DNA of 64,000 nucleotides from Acidobacteriota bacterium (GCA_029776225.1 JAKOTR010000090.1:53064-117063); one strand, 5' to 3'. Shown: positions 7,799-18,037, numbered from the stretch's first letter. Numbers and translations: made by a program. The notes: generated from the letters alone by a model not told the origin.

Positions 7799-8575
7799 TC
7801 AGCGCTGAGCGCTGCCGGCCGCTTGGGCGATCTGAGGGCTGCTGGTGCCCGCGACGGCTTCAATTGCGGCGTCGGATTCGCCAAGCTTGTAATTATCGAA
7901 CCAGATCGTGAGCTGCGCCTTGCCCACAAGCCGGGTTTCGACATCACTGATCAGGCGCCTGGGAACCGCAATCCCATCACAGATGTAATAATCTCGAACA
8001 AAATAAACGCTTTTCAGGAAGACTGAGGGGTTTTTTACCAATTCACCCCATTCGCGAAGCGGCAAGGCCGTCTGCTGATCGATCCACAACTCGCCCTTAA
8101 ACAGCCCCAGGCGTTTCTGCCGCGGGGTTAGCTGAATGACATAGGCCGGCCGCCCGGCATAATCGGCGACTCCTTTGTATTTGAACTTGTAATTGGCCGG
8201 CGTGATCGCGATGGAGCTGGAATAGTCGCTCCGTGCCTGCTGTTCGGCTTGCAGGAAGCGGGCGATCACTTCCTTCTTCACCATACTGTCGCCTTCGTAC
8301 CGCTGCCAGCTCGGCGGATAAAAGATCTGTCCGAGCTTCGTGATGAATTTCAAAGCACGCAGCCTGCCATGCTTTCTGAGCCGCGGGAGTTTGGCGTCGA
8401 TATCGACTTCGATGGAAGCCGAGAACTTGTTCCTGTTCTGAACTTCAAGGGCAGAGAGATAACGCCCCACGAGCTCGTCGGCATCCGGTGGGGAGGACGC
8501 GGGCGGCGAGTTGGGATCCGCCCACAGCAAGAGGGGAAAGGCGGTAACCACTGCGACTTTCAACAACTTTTTCAC
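7799..8575 (-). CDS. Exported LolA-like / outer-membrane lipoprotein-sorting-like protein
   Basis: A 258-residue protein with an N-terminal signal peptide (MKKLLKVAVVTAFPLLLWA). The body alternates beta-strand-like stretches typical of the LolA/LppX fold: ADELVGRYLSAL, KFKYKGVADYAGRPAYVIQLTP, GELWIDQQTALPLREWGE and RDYYICDGIAVPRRLISDVET. Proteins of this fold bind lipids or lipoproteins in the periplasm. It lies upstream of hpnJ on the same strand, so a part in lipid or hopanoid traffic is possible, but a palindrome separates the two and co-transcription is not shown. Family call moderate; substrate unknown. Confidence 0.7.
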   Translation of the reverse strand: MKKLLKVAVVTAFPLLLWADPNSPPASSPPDADELVGRYLSALEVQNRNKFSASIEVDIDAKLPRLRKHGRLRALKFITKLGQIFYPPSWQRYEGDSMVKKEVIARFLQAEQQARSDYSSSIAITPANYKFKYKGVADYAGRPAYVIQLTPRQKRLGLFKGELWIDQQTALPLREWGELVKNPSVFLKSVYFVRDYYICDGIAVPRRLISDVETRLVGKAQLTIWFDNYKLGESDAAIEAVAGTSSPQIAQAAGSAQR

Positions 8576-8690
8576 TTGAGCTTGAGCCTTCTCTTTTGTT
8601 CACTCTATCACAGGAAGGGATGTGATAAACAACGCCGGGGTTCCCGGAAATTCCCCGGCGCGGCGTTCATCCAACTGATAACATAATGGC

Positions 8691-9128
8691 ATGTTTACGG
8701 TACCTACCGGAGCCCGGCGGGAAGAGAAGCTGTTGGTAACCAACGAAGTCGCCGTCAATTTTTTGGGGATGGAGAGCGCCCGAGTGCTGTCCACCCCCCA
8801 CTTGATCGGGTATCTGGAGATGACGGCCCGGAACCTGATTAAGGAGCACCTGCCGGAGGGCTGGGATTCGGTGGGAACCCACGTTGACCTCCGGCATCTC
8901 GCCGCAACGCCGGTGGGGATGGCGGTGCGCCTCGCCGCCGAAATCCTCTCCTCCGGCGAGAACCGGGTGGTGTGCCGGGTGGAGGCCTGGGACGAGCAGG
9001 AAAAGGTGGCCGAGGGTATCCATGAGCGGTTTGTGATCGAAGTCGCCCGGTTCGCCGCGCGGGTTCAGGCGAAGGCGGCCGCCGGCTCCGCCCGGAGTAG
9101 CGCCTCCGATTCGGTTGTTGTAGAATGA
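8691..9128 (+). CDS. FlK-type (fluoroacetyl-CoA thioesterase-like) hotdog thioesterase
   Basis: A 145-residue single hotdog-fold protein. The segments VNFLGMESARVLSTPHLIGYLEMTARN and VGTHVDLRHLAATPVGM match the FlK-like thioesterase group, with Thr, Glu and His in the arrangement of the FlK catalytic triad. Members hydrolyse small acyl-CoA thioesters; the substrate cannot be told from sequence, and fluoroacetate detoxification should not be assumed. It lies upstream of the rplU-rpmA-obg cluster on the same strand, 90 bases away, and the last twenty residues are low-complexity Ala/Ser. Confidence 0.8.
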   Translation: MFTVPTGARREEKLLVTNEVAVNFLGMESARVLSTPHLIGYLEMTARNLIKEHLPEGWDSVGTHVDLRHLAATPVGMAVRLAAEILSSGENRVVCRVEAWDEQEKVAEGIHERFVIEVARFAARVQAKAAAGSARSSASDSVVVE

Positions 9129-9148
9129 GTTGATGTCACCTTCGGAAT

Positions 9149-9167
9149 GCGCGCTCTGAGAGTGCGC
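9149..9167 (+). promoter_or_regulatory. Hairpin in the rplU leader
   Basis: An 8-bp stem (GCGCGCTC / GAGTGCGC, one G-U pair) with a TGA loop lies about 50 bases before the rplU start. No U-run follows, so it is not an obvious terminator. It could be part of a ribosomal-protein leader, but no consensus was recognised. Confidence 0.35.
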
Positions 9168-9218
9168 CCGCACGTGTGAGGCGGTCCGGCAAAGCATTTA
9201 CCAAACAGGAAGGTTCCA

Positions 9219-9530
9219 ATGTTTGCAGTCATACAGACAGGCGGGAAACAGTATCGCGTCTCCCCCGGCGATGAGATCGACGTGGAAAAGTTGCCGTGGG
9301 AGGCCGGAGTCGAACTCGAGTTGAACAGCGTACTGGCTGTTTCCCGGGAACCCGGCGAGTTGTTGACCGGCCCCGAGCTGGAGGGAGCAAAAGTTCTAGC
9401 GACCATCGTCAGGCACGGCCGCGGCGAGAAGATCCGGGTCTTTAAGTTCAAGCGCAAGAAGCAGTATAAGCGCACGATCGGCCACCGGCAGGACTACACC
9501 CGGCTGAAGGTGACCGGCATTGTCGTTTAG
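9219..9530 (+). CDS. rplU: 50S ribosomal protein L21
   Basis: A 103-residue protein of standard L21 length. It opens with [25 protein letters not shown] and ends with the basic [27 protein letters not shown], both diagnostic. L21 binds 23S rRNA in the large subunit. AGGAAGG precedes the ATG. rpmA follows after nine bases and obg after that, the widespread rplU-rpmA-obg order. Confidence 0.98.
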   Translation: MFAVIQTGGKQYRVSPGDEIDVEKLPWEAGVELELNSVLAVSREPGELLTGPELEGAKVLATIVRHGRGEKIRVFKFKRKKQYKRTIGHRQDYTRLKVTGIVV

Positions 9531-9539
9531 GAGCACGTC

Positions 9540-9797
9540 ATGGCGCACAAGAAAGGTTTAGGCAGTTCGCGCAACGGACGCGATTCCAACGCGCAGCGGC
9601 TCGGAGTGAAGGCATTCAACGGCCAGATGGTTTCCGGCGGTTCCATTCTGGTCCGGCAGCGCGGCACGCCGTTCAAACCCGGCGAAAACGTGGGCCGGGG
9701 CAAGGACGACACGCTGTTCGCGAAAGTATCCGGCATCGTGGAATTCCGGGACCGCGGCCGGCTGGGCAAGTTCGTTTCCGTCAGAGTGGCATCCTGA
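9540..9797 (+). CDS. rpmA: 50S ribosomal protein L27
   Basis: An 85-residue protein starting [20 protein letters not shown] and containing [29 protein letters not shown], the L27 hallmark. Its N-terminal tail reaches the peptidyl-transferase centre. The N-terminus begins directly with AHKKG and lacks the cleavable Firmicutes-type extension. Second gene of the rplU operon. Confidence 0.98.
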   Translation: MAHKKGLGSSRNGRDSNAQRLGVKAFNGQMVSGGSILVRQRGTPFKPGENVGRGKDDTLFAKVSGIVEFRDRGRLGKFVSVRVAS

Positions 9798-9800
9798 GAG

Positions 9801-9821
9801 GCCGCCCTTTGAAAGGGCGGC
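9801..9821 (+). promoter_or_regulatory. GC-rich hairpin between rpmA and obg
   Basis: GCCGCCCTTT followed by GAAAGGGCGGC forms a strong hairpin four bases after the rpmA stop. There is no U-tract after it (TCCGCCGC follows), so it more likely stabilises the ribosomal-protein mRNA 3' end or lowers read-through into obg than acts as a full terminator. Confidence 0.5.
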
Positions 9822-9854
9822 TCCGCCGCGCATCCAGCGAGTACTCCCCAATAA

Positions 9855-10856
<1,002 letters not shown>

Positions 10857-10898
10857 ATTCCGGCCGAACTACATAGTCAGGCGCCGCCGGTCCGAATG

Positions 10899-12086
10899 TT
10901 ACCGCGGCACGAGGATCGCCGGAGAAAACACCGGCCGCCGGGCGAAATAGCCTTCCCGGTGGAGCCTGCGATACATGTTACCGGCGATTTCCGCCGCCGT
11001 CGGCCCGCTTACTCCATACCCGCCGGTCAGCAGGACGACAACCACGATCTTGTTTTCGCCGAAATCGCTGTACGAACCGAACCAGCCCAGATGAGTCGTC
11101 CCGCCCGTGCAGGTGCCCGTCTTACCGCAGATGGGGGCCTCAGGACTATAAAAGGCGCGCCGCGCAGTTCCGAATTCCACAGCGCCCATCAGGCCGGGCT
11201 TGATGTGAGGAATATACTCGGCAATATCAAGGCGCCGCTTGATGCGCGGCACGAACTTGTCGATTTCTTCCTGAGTCTGGGGGTACTGCAGGTAATAAAG
11301 TGTTCCACCGTTGCAAATCGCCGACAGCAGCGCAGCCAGTTGCAGCGGTGTGAGCGTAATGCCCTCTCCGAAGCTGGCCATCATGCCCATGCCGCCGTTC
11401 TTCGGCGGGGCGTCGGCGAAATAACCCGGCTCCTCGCCCTCGATATTCAAACCCGCCTTTTCGCCCAAACCAAACAGCCTGGCGTAATAGGCGAACCGTT
11501 CGTAGCCGAGCTTCACGCCGAGATTGGCGAAGTACGGATTATTGGAGACCGCCAGGGCATGCGTGAGGTTCATGCGCGTGCCCGACGTCAGGCGCACGGG
11601 CGTCTTGCTGTCGATCAAGCCTTCGGCGAGCGCCGCCAGCGCTACCGGAATTTTCACCGTCGAACACGGCTGGAAACCGCTCTTGAGAGCAACCCGCTGG
11701 TTCACCATCGTGAGGACACGCCCGGTAGACGGGTCGACTGCGACAATCGAGCCGTTGTAGGGACCGAGCGCCTCGACGGCCGCGGCGCGGACAACGGGGT
11801 CGTCTCCCGCCGTGCGGTCACCCGATGTGGAGTCGGCGAAGGTGGGCGTCGTCCACGGGCTGCGGCGCGCCCGCGTCCGCCTGGCCTGGCTGCGTGTCAG
11901 CGTGGCCGGGGTTGTCTTTTTCGATACGGCTGTCTTCTTTTTCGCGGTCTGAACGGCGGTCTTCTTCGCCGTCGTTGTTTTCTTAGTGGTTGTGGTTTTT
12001 TTCTGTGCGGGAGCCGCGAAAACTACGCCGGCGAAGACCAGCAGTACAACTGCCAGATACAGAGGTCCGCTTTTCCGTCTGTGCAT
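10899..12086 (-). CDS. Exported penicillin-binding transpeptidase domain protein
   Basis: A 395-residue protein with an N-terminal signal or anchor (LYLAVVLLVFAGVVFAAPA), then a low-complexity Lys/Thr linker (residues about 28-60), then a transpeptidase domain. The active-site motifs are STVK (SxxK), SNN (SxN) and KTGT, so D,D-transpeptidase activity is expected. The N-terminal dimerisation domain and transglycosylase of standard class B and A PBPs are missing, so it is a compact form close to the catalytic part of MrdA/FtsI. It is convergent with obg and divergent from the oxidoreductase gene. Penicillin-recognising regulators such as BlaR are a less likely alternative, as no other domain is fused. 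Confidence 0.85.
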   Translation of the reverse strand: MHRRKSGPLYLAVVLLVFAGVVFAAPAQKKTTTTKKTTTAKKTAVQTAKKKTAVSKKTTPATLTRSQARRTRARRSPWTTPTFADSTSGDRTAGDDPVVRAAAVEALGPYNGSIVAVDPSTGRVLTMVNQRVALKSGFQPCSTVKIPVALAALAEGLIDSKTPVRLTSGTRMNLTHALAVSNNPYFANLGVKLGYERFAYYARLFGLGEKAGLNIEGEEPGYFADAPPKNGGMGMMASFGEGITLTPLQLAALLSAICNGGTLYYLQYPQTQEEIDKFVPRIKRRLDIAEYIPHIKPGLMGAVEFGTARRAFYSPEAPICGKTGTCTGGTTHLGWFGSYSDFGENKIVVVVLLTGGYGVSGPTAAEIAGNMYRRLHREGYFARRPVFSPAILVPR

Positions 12087-12326
12087 GAGAGCAGCGATTT
12101 CTTACACAACACGAGATAGGCCCGCTCTTCAGGCCGTCAGTGACCACACTTTCCCTGCGATCACTTCAATTCTCGACGAACAAAACATTCAAGTCAAGCC
12201 GCGTGCGATGCGCAAGCCGGGCCGGATTATGCAAATAAGCGGCGCAAACGCAATTGGATAAGTGGTCCGCAACACGAAAAAAAGTGCTTGCGCGCCGCCA
12301 TACCGGCGGTATATGACTAGGATGCT

Positions 12327-13475
12327 ATGAAAAATACGGTCGGCATCGGGATGATCGGGTACAAGTTCATGGGCAAGGCCCATACGAACGCCTACCGGCA
12401 AGCCGGATATTTTTTCGATCCGCCGGTCAAGGCGCGGCTTCGGGTAGTCTGCGGGCGCGACATCGCAAAGGTTTCGAGATTCGCCGAGCGCTGGGGTTGG
12501 GAGAAAGCGGTTGGGGACTGGCGGCAGGTGATCGACGATCCCGAGGTCCAGATCGTGGACATTTGCTCGCCCAACAACACCCATTGCGAAATCGCGCTGG
12601 CGGCGCTCGAGGCAGGAAAGATCGTTGCCTGCGAGAAACCGCTGGCGATGAATAAGGATGAGGCGGCACGGATGGTGGCAGCGGCGCGGAAGAGCGGGCG
12701 CATCAATACCGTCTGGTTCAACTACCGCCGGGTGCCGGCGATCGCGTTCGCCCGGCAACTGGTTGAGGAAGGGCGGATCGGGAAACTCTACCATTTCCGG
12801 GCGACGTACCTCCAGGACTGGACGATGGACCCCTCGGTCCCGCTGGTCTGGCGCATGGATAAGGACGTGGCCGGCTCGGGAGTGACCGGCGACCTTCATT
12901 CGCACATTGTGGACATTTCCAACTACCTGGCTGGGGAGATCGAGTCGGTGGCCGGGACGAGCCGGATTTTCGTCGCCGAGCGCGAGCGGCCCGAAGGCGG
13001 CCGCGCCCCGGTGGAGATCGAAGACGCCTCGATATTTGTGGCCAAGTACGCCAACGGCGCAATCGGTCATTTTGAAGCGACCCGGTTCGCCAACGGCCGC
13101 AAGAACGGCAACACGTTTGAACTGAACGGGGATCGCGGCAGCATTTATTTCAATCTCGAGGACATGAGCCGCCTCTGGTACTTCGATTCGAGGGATCCCA
13201 AGCATGTTCAGGGCTGGCGGCAGATTTCGGTGTGGGAGGAGTGCCATCCCTACATGAAGAACTGGTGGGTGCCGGGGTGCGCCATCGGCTACGAGCACAC
13301 GTTTGCGAACCAGGCGGCGGATCTGCTCACCGCGGTGGCCGAAGGCAAGCCTATGAAACCCGACTTCGACGACGGCCTGAAGTGCCAGTTAGTGCTCGAC
13401 GCCGTGCTCGAAGCCTGCGCGTCGGAGCGCTGGGTCAAGGTGCAGCGCGCCGGAGAAGGCGCAGCGGTGCAGTAG
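12327..13475 (+). CDS. Gfo/Idh/MocA family NAD(P)-dependent sugar oxidoreductase
   Basis: A 382-residue protein with an N-terminal Rossmann fold (VGIGMIGYKFMGKAHTNAY), the family motif ACEKPLAMN containing the catalytic Lys, and the C-terminal alpha/beta domain with TGDLHSHIVDISNYL. Members oxidise or reduce sugars and inositols with NAD(P). No signal peptide, so cytoplasmic. A TIM-barrel isomerase follows after 29 bases, and such pairs usually act in one catabolic path. A short dyad, ATACC-GGC-GGTAT (12300-12312), lies just before the start and could be an operator. Substrate not determinable. Confidence 0.92.
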   Translation: MKNTVGIGMIGYKFMGKAHTNAYRQAGYFFDPPVKARLRVVCGRDIAKVSRFAERWGWEKAVGDWRQVIDDPEVQIVDICSPNNTHCEIALAALEAGKIVACEKPLAMNKDEAARMVAAARKSGRINTVWFNYRRVPAIAFARQLVEEGRIGKLYHFRATYLQDWTMDPSVPLVWRMDKDVAGSGVTGDLHSHIVDISNYLAGEIESVAGTSRIFVAERERPEGGRAPVEIEDASIFVAKYANGAIGHFEATRFANGRKNGNTFELNGDRGSIYFNLEDMSRLWYFDSRDPKHVQGWRQISVWEECHPYMKNWWVPGCAIGYEHTFANQAADLLTAVAEGKPMKPDFDDGLKCQLVLDAVLEACASERWVKVQRAGEGAAVQ

Positions 13476-13504
13476 TACACGTTCATTAAAAAGAGGAGGC
13501 GATC

Positions 13505-14398
13505 ATGAAAATCTCGTTGGGAAGCTGGGCGTTTGCGTTCGGCCCTTACGCGAACGATCCAATACCGTTTGACCGCTCCGTGAAGAGACTCGCCGAGGCG
13601 GGCTACGACGGCGTGGAGATCTGCGGTTTTCCGCCGCACGTGACCCTGGACCGCTACCCGCCCGGCACGCGTCACGAAATTGTGAACCTGCTCCGCGACA
13701 ACGGGCTGGAGGTTTCGGGCTACGCGGCGGATTTCTGCGGGATCAACCCCACCGTCGAGGGCAATGCCGGCAAATACCTGGATCTTTTCCGGAGAAACGT
13801 TGAGATGTGCGTGGACATCGGCAGCCCGTCCATCCGCGTGGACACGGTCGCAGCGCCCGGGTCGATTCCGGAGGCGGAATACCAGGCAGCCTTCGCGCGC
13901 ACAGCCGAGGTGTGGCGCCAGGCCGCTGGGATCGCCGAAGAGGCCGGTATCCGGCTGGTGTGGGAATTCGAGCCCGGCTTTGCGTTCAACAAACCTTCGG
14001 AAGTCGTGGCTATGCACGACACGGTGGGCCACCCGAACTTCAAGGTGATGTTCGACACCTGCCATGCCTACATGTGTGGGGTGGTGGGAGCGCGGCAGCA
14101 CGGAACAAAGGAAACGCTGCCCGGCGGCGTGGCGGAGTTCCTCAAGTTGCTCGAAGGCCGGATCGGCCACATTCACCTGATCGATTCCGACGGAACGCTG
14201 CACGACGATGACACCAGCACGCACCGGCCGTTCGGAGAGGGCTTCATCGATTTCAAGGCGCTCGCTCCGCAGTTGCTGGCGGTTCCGGGAATCAAGTGGT
14301 GGTGCATCGACCTGTGCTTCTGGCCGGGAGCCTGGGAGATGGTGGAGTCCAGCCGCGCCTTTGTTGCCGGCCTGCTCGCGGAGGGCGCCGCCGCCTGA
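13505..14398 (+). CDS. Sugar phosphate isomerase/epimerase-like TIM-barrel protein
   Basis: A 297-residue xylose-isomerase-like TIM barrel. Metal-ligand regions are visible: VEICGFPPHVTLD near the start, WEFEPGF around residue 157, MFDTCHAYMCG around 183 and GHIHLIDSDG around 222, ending with KWWCIDLCFWPGAWE. AGGAGG stands before the ATG. It lies 29 bases after the Gfo/Idh gene, and the two probably share a transcript and a sugar or cyclitol catabolic pathway. Exact reaction unknown. Confidence 0.88.
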   Translation: MKISLGSWAFAFGPYANDPIPFDRSVKRLAEAGYDGVEICGFPPHVTLDRYPPGTRHEIVNLLRDNGLEVSGYAADFCGINPTVEGNAGKYLDLFRRNVEMCVDIGSPSIRVDTVAAPGSIPEAEYQAAFARTAEVWRQAAGIAEEAGIRLVWEFEPGFAFNKPSEVVAMHDTVGHPNFKVMFDTCHAYMCGVVGARQHGTKETLPGGVAEFLKLLEGRIGHIHLIDSDGTLHDDDTSTHRPFGEGFIDFKALAPQLLAVPGIKWWCIDLCFWPGAWEMVESSRAFVAGLLAEGAAA

Positions 14399-14464
14399 CC
14401 CGCCTTATCTTGCTGGACGGAAACGTCTTGCTTAAAATAAGGAAGGAGTACTTAGGCGACGAAG

Positions 14465-15517
14465 ATGTCTGGTAGTGCGGCGCTGACTCATCGCCAGCGT
14501 GACGTTCTCTATGCCATCGTAGAGACCTATATCGCTACCGGTGAGCCGGTTGCATCCCGAACCATTTCAAAACGCCGAAAGGACTCGCTCAGTCCAGCGT
14601 CGATCCGCAATGTCATGGCGGATCTATCCGACGAAGGGTATCTCGCTCAGCCACACACGTCGGCGGGGCGGATCCCCACCGAAAAGGCGATCCGGGCCTA
14701 CGTGCAATCGCTCATGAGCAGCCTGAGGCCCGTGGTCGAGGCGGAAAGATTGCGGGCTGACCTGGGAGGGGCGGATTCGCTGACGGCCTGCGTCGAGCGC
14801 TCTTCCCGCGTCCTGACCCGGCTCACCCACAACGTCGGGATCGCCGCCGCTATTCCGACTGCCACCCAGACGCTTGAGCAGATCGAACTGATCAAGCTGG
14901 CCGACAAGCGCGTACTGATGGTCGTCGTCACCCGCGACCGCATTGTCCGCGACCGCGTGGTCACGCTGCCCGACGATATCTCCCAGGACGACCTGAACTC
15001 CATCCGCAATTACCTGAACGCGAATTTCAGCGGCTGGCCGCTGTTGCAGGCGCGGCAGGAAATCCGGCGCCGGCTGGAGCAGGAGAGCGCCGCATACGAT
15101 GCGATTCTCGCGCAGTTGGGCGTTCTCTACAGCAAAGGGCTGCTCGACATCGCAGGGACGCCGGAGATCCATATGGAGGGAGCTTCGAACCTGGTCGGGC
15201 TGGATCTCCACCTCACGCGCGAGAAAATGCGCGAGCTTTTCCGCACGCTCGAGGAGAAGAAGCGGATTTTGATGCTGCTGGACCGCTTCCTCGAACAGCC
15301 GCGGGGAGAGATCGCCGTCCAGGTAGGCCTTGGCGAAGCCCATCCGGCGATGAGCACGTTGTCGCTCATCGGGCTGAGAGTGGGCCTGCCCGGCGGGCTT
15401 GCTGCCAAGATCGCCGTACTCGGGCCCATTCGGATGAACTACGAGCGGGTGATGTGCGCCGTCTGGCAGGTCGGCCAGACGTTCGAACAGATTGCGGGCG
15501 CCACCTCAGCGGGCTAG
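14465..15517 (+). CDS. hrcA: Heat-inducible transcription repressor HrcA
   Basis: A 350-residue protein beginning with the HrcA winged helix (LTHRQRDVLYAIVETYIATGEPVASRTI, ASIRNVMADLSDEGYLAQPHTSAGRIPTEKAIRAYV), then the GAF-like and inserted dimerisation region. HrcA represses groESL and dnaK operons by binding CIRCE. No CIRCE (TTAGCACTC-N9-GAGTGCTAA) was found near it, and grpE/dnaK, its usual companions, are absent. Its last 12 bases overlap the convergent VOC gene. Confidence 0.96.
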   Translation: MSGSAALTHRQRDVLYAIVETYIATGEPVASRTISKRRKDSLSPASIRNVMADLSDEGYLAQPHTSAGRIPTEKAIRAYVQSLMSSLRPVVEAERLRADLGGADSLTACVERSSRVLTRLTHNVGIAAAIPTATQTLEQIELIKLADKRVLMVVVTRDRIVRDRVVTLPDDISQDDLNSIRNYLNANFSGWPLLQARQEIRRRLEQESAAYDAILAQLGVLYSKGLLDIAGTPEIHMEGASNLVGLDLHLTREKMRELFRTLEEKKRILMLLDRFLEQPRGEIAVQVGLGEAHPAMSTLSLIGLRVGLPGGLAAKIAVLGPIRMNYERVMCAVWQVGQTFEQIAGATSAG

Positions 15518-16279
15518 CGCCGCCAGACCCTCGGTAAGCTCGATGTAGGAACCCCACGGGTCGGTGAAGTACGCGATCGCGACCTTCAGTTCCGGCACTA
15601 CGCGGTAGGGGATATCGAACTTCACGCCCTGTGCCTGGAGCTTTTTCGTGAACGCCTCCAGGTTCTTCACTTCAAATCCGATGTGGTCGAGCGACCGCCC
15701 CTTGGTCCCAACCGTGGGCGACTCCGCGGCGGTGAACGTCAGGTTCGCGCCGGGCACGTCGGCCGCCTCGAAGCCGGCGCGCGTACCGGGGATGGCGCCG
15801 AACATCTTGGCGTACCAAGCCTGCATTTCCTTCGGCGCGGAGTTGAAGAAGTGAACGTGATGGTGAGCAACGGCGGTCGGGAGGGCAGTGTCTTCCATAA
15901 GCTCGACGCGCACTTTGTCGGGGCCTTGAAGGAACGCGGGCTGCTCGCTCTCGATCGTGATGTTGTTCGCCCGCGCTTTGGCCAGCACGTCTTTGAGATT
16001 CCGCACTTTGAAGCCGAGGTGCCCGACCACGGATCCTTCCGTTCCTCCTTCCGGCTCGCCGCGTTCCCAGAGGATCACGACGCCGGGTAGAACAGCCATG
16101 TCCATGTGCCCGAGCTTGGAATGCGATCCGCCGAGGACGTCAACCCAAAGCCTCTTCTGGGCTTCAACATCGCGAACACTCAGATGCAGGTGCCCCATGG
16201 AGACTCCCGCGCTGTTGGGAGCGGATAGCTGGGCAAAGCAGAAGGTGAATGGCAGGAATAAAAACAGAATTCTTCTCAC
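15506..16279 (-). CDS. Exported two-domain VOC (glyoxalase/bleomycin-resistance fold) protein
   Basis: A 257-residue protein with a signal peptide (MRRILFLFLPFTFCFAQ) and two VOC halves: MGHLHLSVRDVEAQKRLWVDVLGG at about residue 28 and HHHVHFFNSAPKEMQAWYAKMFGA at about 138, closing with YFTDPWGSYIELTEGL. His and Glu residues at strand ends could bind a metal. VOC enzymes include dioxygenases, isomerases and epimerases; an exported one is not assignable from sequence. Its 3' end overlaps the 3' end of hrcA by 12 bases on the opposite strand. Confidence 0.85.
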   Translation of the reverse strand: MRRILFLFLPFTFCFAQLSAPNSAGVSMGHLHLSVRDVEAQKRLWVDVLGGSHSKLGHMDMAVLPGVVILWERGEPEGGTEGSVVGHLGFKVRNLKDVLAKARANNITIESEQPAFLQGPDKVRVELMEDTALPTAVAHHHVHFFNSAPKEMQAWYAKMFGAIPGTRAGFEAADVPGANLTFTAAESPTVGTKGRSLDHIGFEVKNLEAFTKKLQAQGVKFDIPYRVVPELKVAIAYFTDPWGSYIELTEGLAALAR

Positions 16280-16324
16280 CTCGACAGACTACCACGACAT
16301 GCAGGGCAGCGGCATGCTGTCCGG

Positions 16325-18037
16325 TTATGCGCCCGGCGAGTGCCGGTCGAACTCGCTGCAGGGCAGAAACGGACCGTCGATACAGGTGAGCGCACCGGAA
16401 GGGCTGGAGCACTTCCCGCAGATGCCGACTCCGCAACTTGTCATGTACTCGATGGATCCGAGGATGGACTCCTCGGGCGCGAGGCCCCGTTGCAGCTCGA
16501 AGCAACGGCGGACCATCGGCTCCGGCCCGCAATTGATGAACACCAGGTTGTTTTTCTCGCCGGGAGTCAACAGCGCCAGCGCTTCGCCGAGCAGGTCCGG
16601 AGCATAGCCGCGGCGGCCCACCGTGCCGTCGTCGGTGGCCGTAAACACAGTCCCGAGCTCGCGGAACCGCTCCACTTCGAAGAGCTGCTCGCCGGTCTTT
16701 GCGCCGAGCAGAAAGATCTGGCGGTTGTTGGCCTTGAGCCGGTGGGCGATCTCAAGCAGCGACGCAATCCCGGTGCCGCCGCCGGTGTGGATTACGGTGC
16801 GGCCGGAAAAGGCGGGCACGCCCTGGCCGTAAGGGCCGCGCAGCAGAATTTCGGCGCCGGGCTGGATACGCTCCAGATACGCGGTGAATTCTCCCACGGT
16901 GCGGATGACGATGCTTTTCTCCGAGCACGAAAAGACGGCAAACGGTTTCTCGCCCACTCCCGGCACGCACAGGAAGAGGAACTTGCCGGCCATATCGCCG
17001 TCGCTCCACGGCCCAGGAAGGTTTTCGAGGACAAGCTTGAACAACGAGGGGCCCAGTTGCACGTTCGCTGCGACGCGCGTCCTGAAGTAATCCATGGAAA
17101 GACGGGTTTCGCACGAACGCCGGCATCCGGTATCGGTCCCCGCGCACAGGTCGGCCTCCAGTTGCGCGAGGTATTCCCTCATCTCGAGGCTGTCGAGACC
17201 GGTGAGCGCGCTGCCAATGCCGAACAGGTCCGCTCCCGCCGCGGCGTACTGCTTCACGTGCTCGGCGGAGGCAATACCCCCCATTCCGATGATCACGGGC
17301 CCGCTGCCGACCGCCCGGCGCGCCTGCTCCACGGCGCGCAGGCCCATCGGGCGAATGCCGTCTCCGGAAAGCCCGCCCAGCCTGTTGGAAAGGATCGGGC
17401 TGGTCCCCACCGCAGCCAGTGCGGGGCCGACGGTGTTGATGAGCGTCAGCCCGGCTGCGCCGGCGGTGACGACGGCTTCCGCCGCTGCGGCAAGGTTCGG
17501 CAGTGTCGAAGAGAGCTTCACAAACACCGGCACGTGGGCAGCCTTGACCACTGCCTCGGTAATCTTGAGCATGAGTTCGGTATCCTGCCCGATTTCCGCT
17601 CCGTAGCCCTTGGCGTGCGGGCAAGACATGTTCAATTCGAACCCGTCGGCGATGGGCTTGAGCGTCAGCGCCGCCTCGACAAAACTCTCGACGTCCGTTC
17701 CGATGATGGATACAAGAAGGAACTTGTCTTCCGGAATGGTGATGCCGTCGAACTCGGCCAGGTAGGCCGCGGCTCCCGGATTGGCCAGCCCCACCGCGTT
17801 GATGTAGCAGCCCGGCGCGTAGCGCGCGTAGATCGGCTCGCGGTAGCCTCTGCGCGGCTGAGCGCCTATGCTCTTGGTCGTGATAACGCCGATCTGCGGC
17901 GCCTCCCGAAAACACTTTCCGATCGTGGATGCATGCGTGCACCGGATGCCGGACGGAATCACAAACCGCCCGCGAACCATCTTGCGCCCGAGTTGATAGG
18001 GCTGGGTGAAAGAGGGACCAAACATGGGTGCGAGCAA
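16325..18037 (-). CDS. PyrD-PyrK fusion: class 1B-type dihydroorotate dehydrogenase with FAD/[2Fe-2S] reductase domain
   Basis: A 570-residue fusion. Residues about 1-310 are a dihydroorotate dehydrogenase barrel with ELNMSCPHAKGYGAEIGQD, whose Cys is the catalytic base of class 1B enzymes, and a flavin-phosphate region GMGGIASAEHVKQYAAAGADLFGIGSAL. After a linker with two Cys pairs (CAGTDTGCRRSC), residues about 325-570 resemble PyrK: an FAD/NAD-binding ferredoxin reductase (LLRGPYGQG, GGGTGIASLLEIA) and a terminal [2Fe-2S] site CGVGICGKC...C. In L. lactis these are separate subunits passing electrons to NAD. Here they are one chain. A related NAD-dependent dihydropyrimidine-type dehydrogenase is an alternative, since substrate residues cannot be checked by eye. 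Confidence 0.85.
   Translation of the reverse strand: MLAPMFGPSFTQPYQLGRKMVRGRFVIPSGIRCTHASTIGKCFREAPQIGVITTKSIGAQPRRGYREPIYARYAPGCYINAVGLANPGAAAYLAEFDGITIPEDKFLLVSIIGTDVESFVEAALTLKPIADGFELNMSCPHAKGYGAEIGQDTELMLKITEAVVKAAHVPVFVKLSSTLPNLAAAAEAVVTAGAAGLTLINTVGPALAAVGTSPILSNRLGGLSGDGIRPMGLRAVEQARRAVGSGPVIIGMGGIASAEHVKQYAAAGADLFGIGSALTGLDSLEMREYLAQLEADLCAGTDTGCRRSCETRLSMDYFRTRVAANVQLGPSLFKLVLENLPGPWSDGDMAGKFLFLCVPGVGEKPFAVFSCSEKSIVIRTVGEFTAYLERIQPGAEILLRGPYGQGVPAFSGRTVIHTGGGTGIASLLEIAHRLKANNRQIFLLGAKTGEQLFEVERFRELGTVFTATDDGTVGRRGYAPDLLGEALALLTPGEKNNLVFINCGPEPMVRRCFELQRGLAPEESILGSIEYMTSCGVGICGKCSSPSGALTCIDGPFLPCSEFDRHSPGA

Noticed and set aside
14399..14464. Possible CIRCE element before hrcA
   Set aside because: No TTAGCACTC/GAGTGCTAA inverted repeat is present here or near it.
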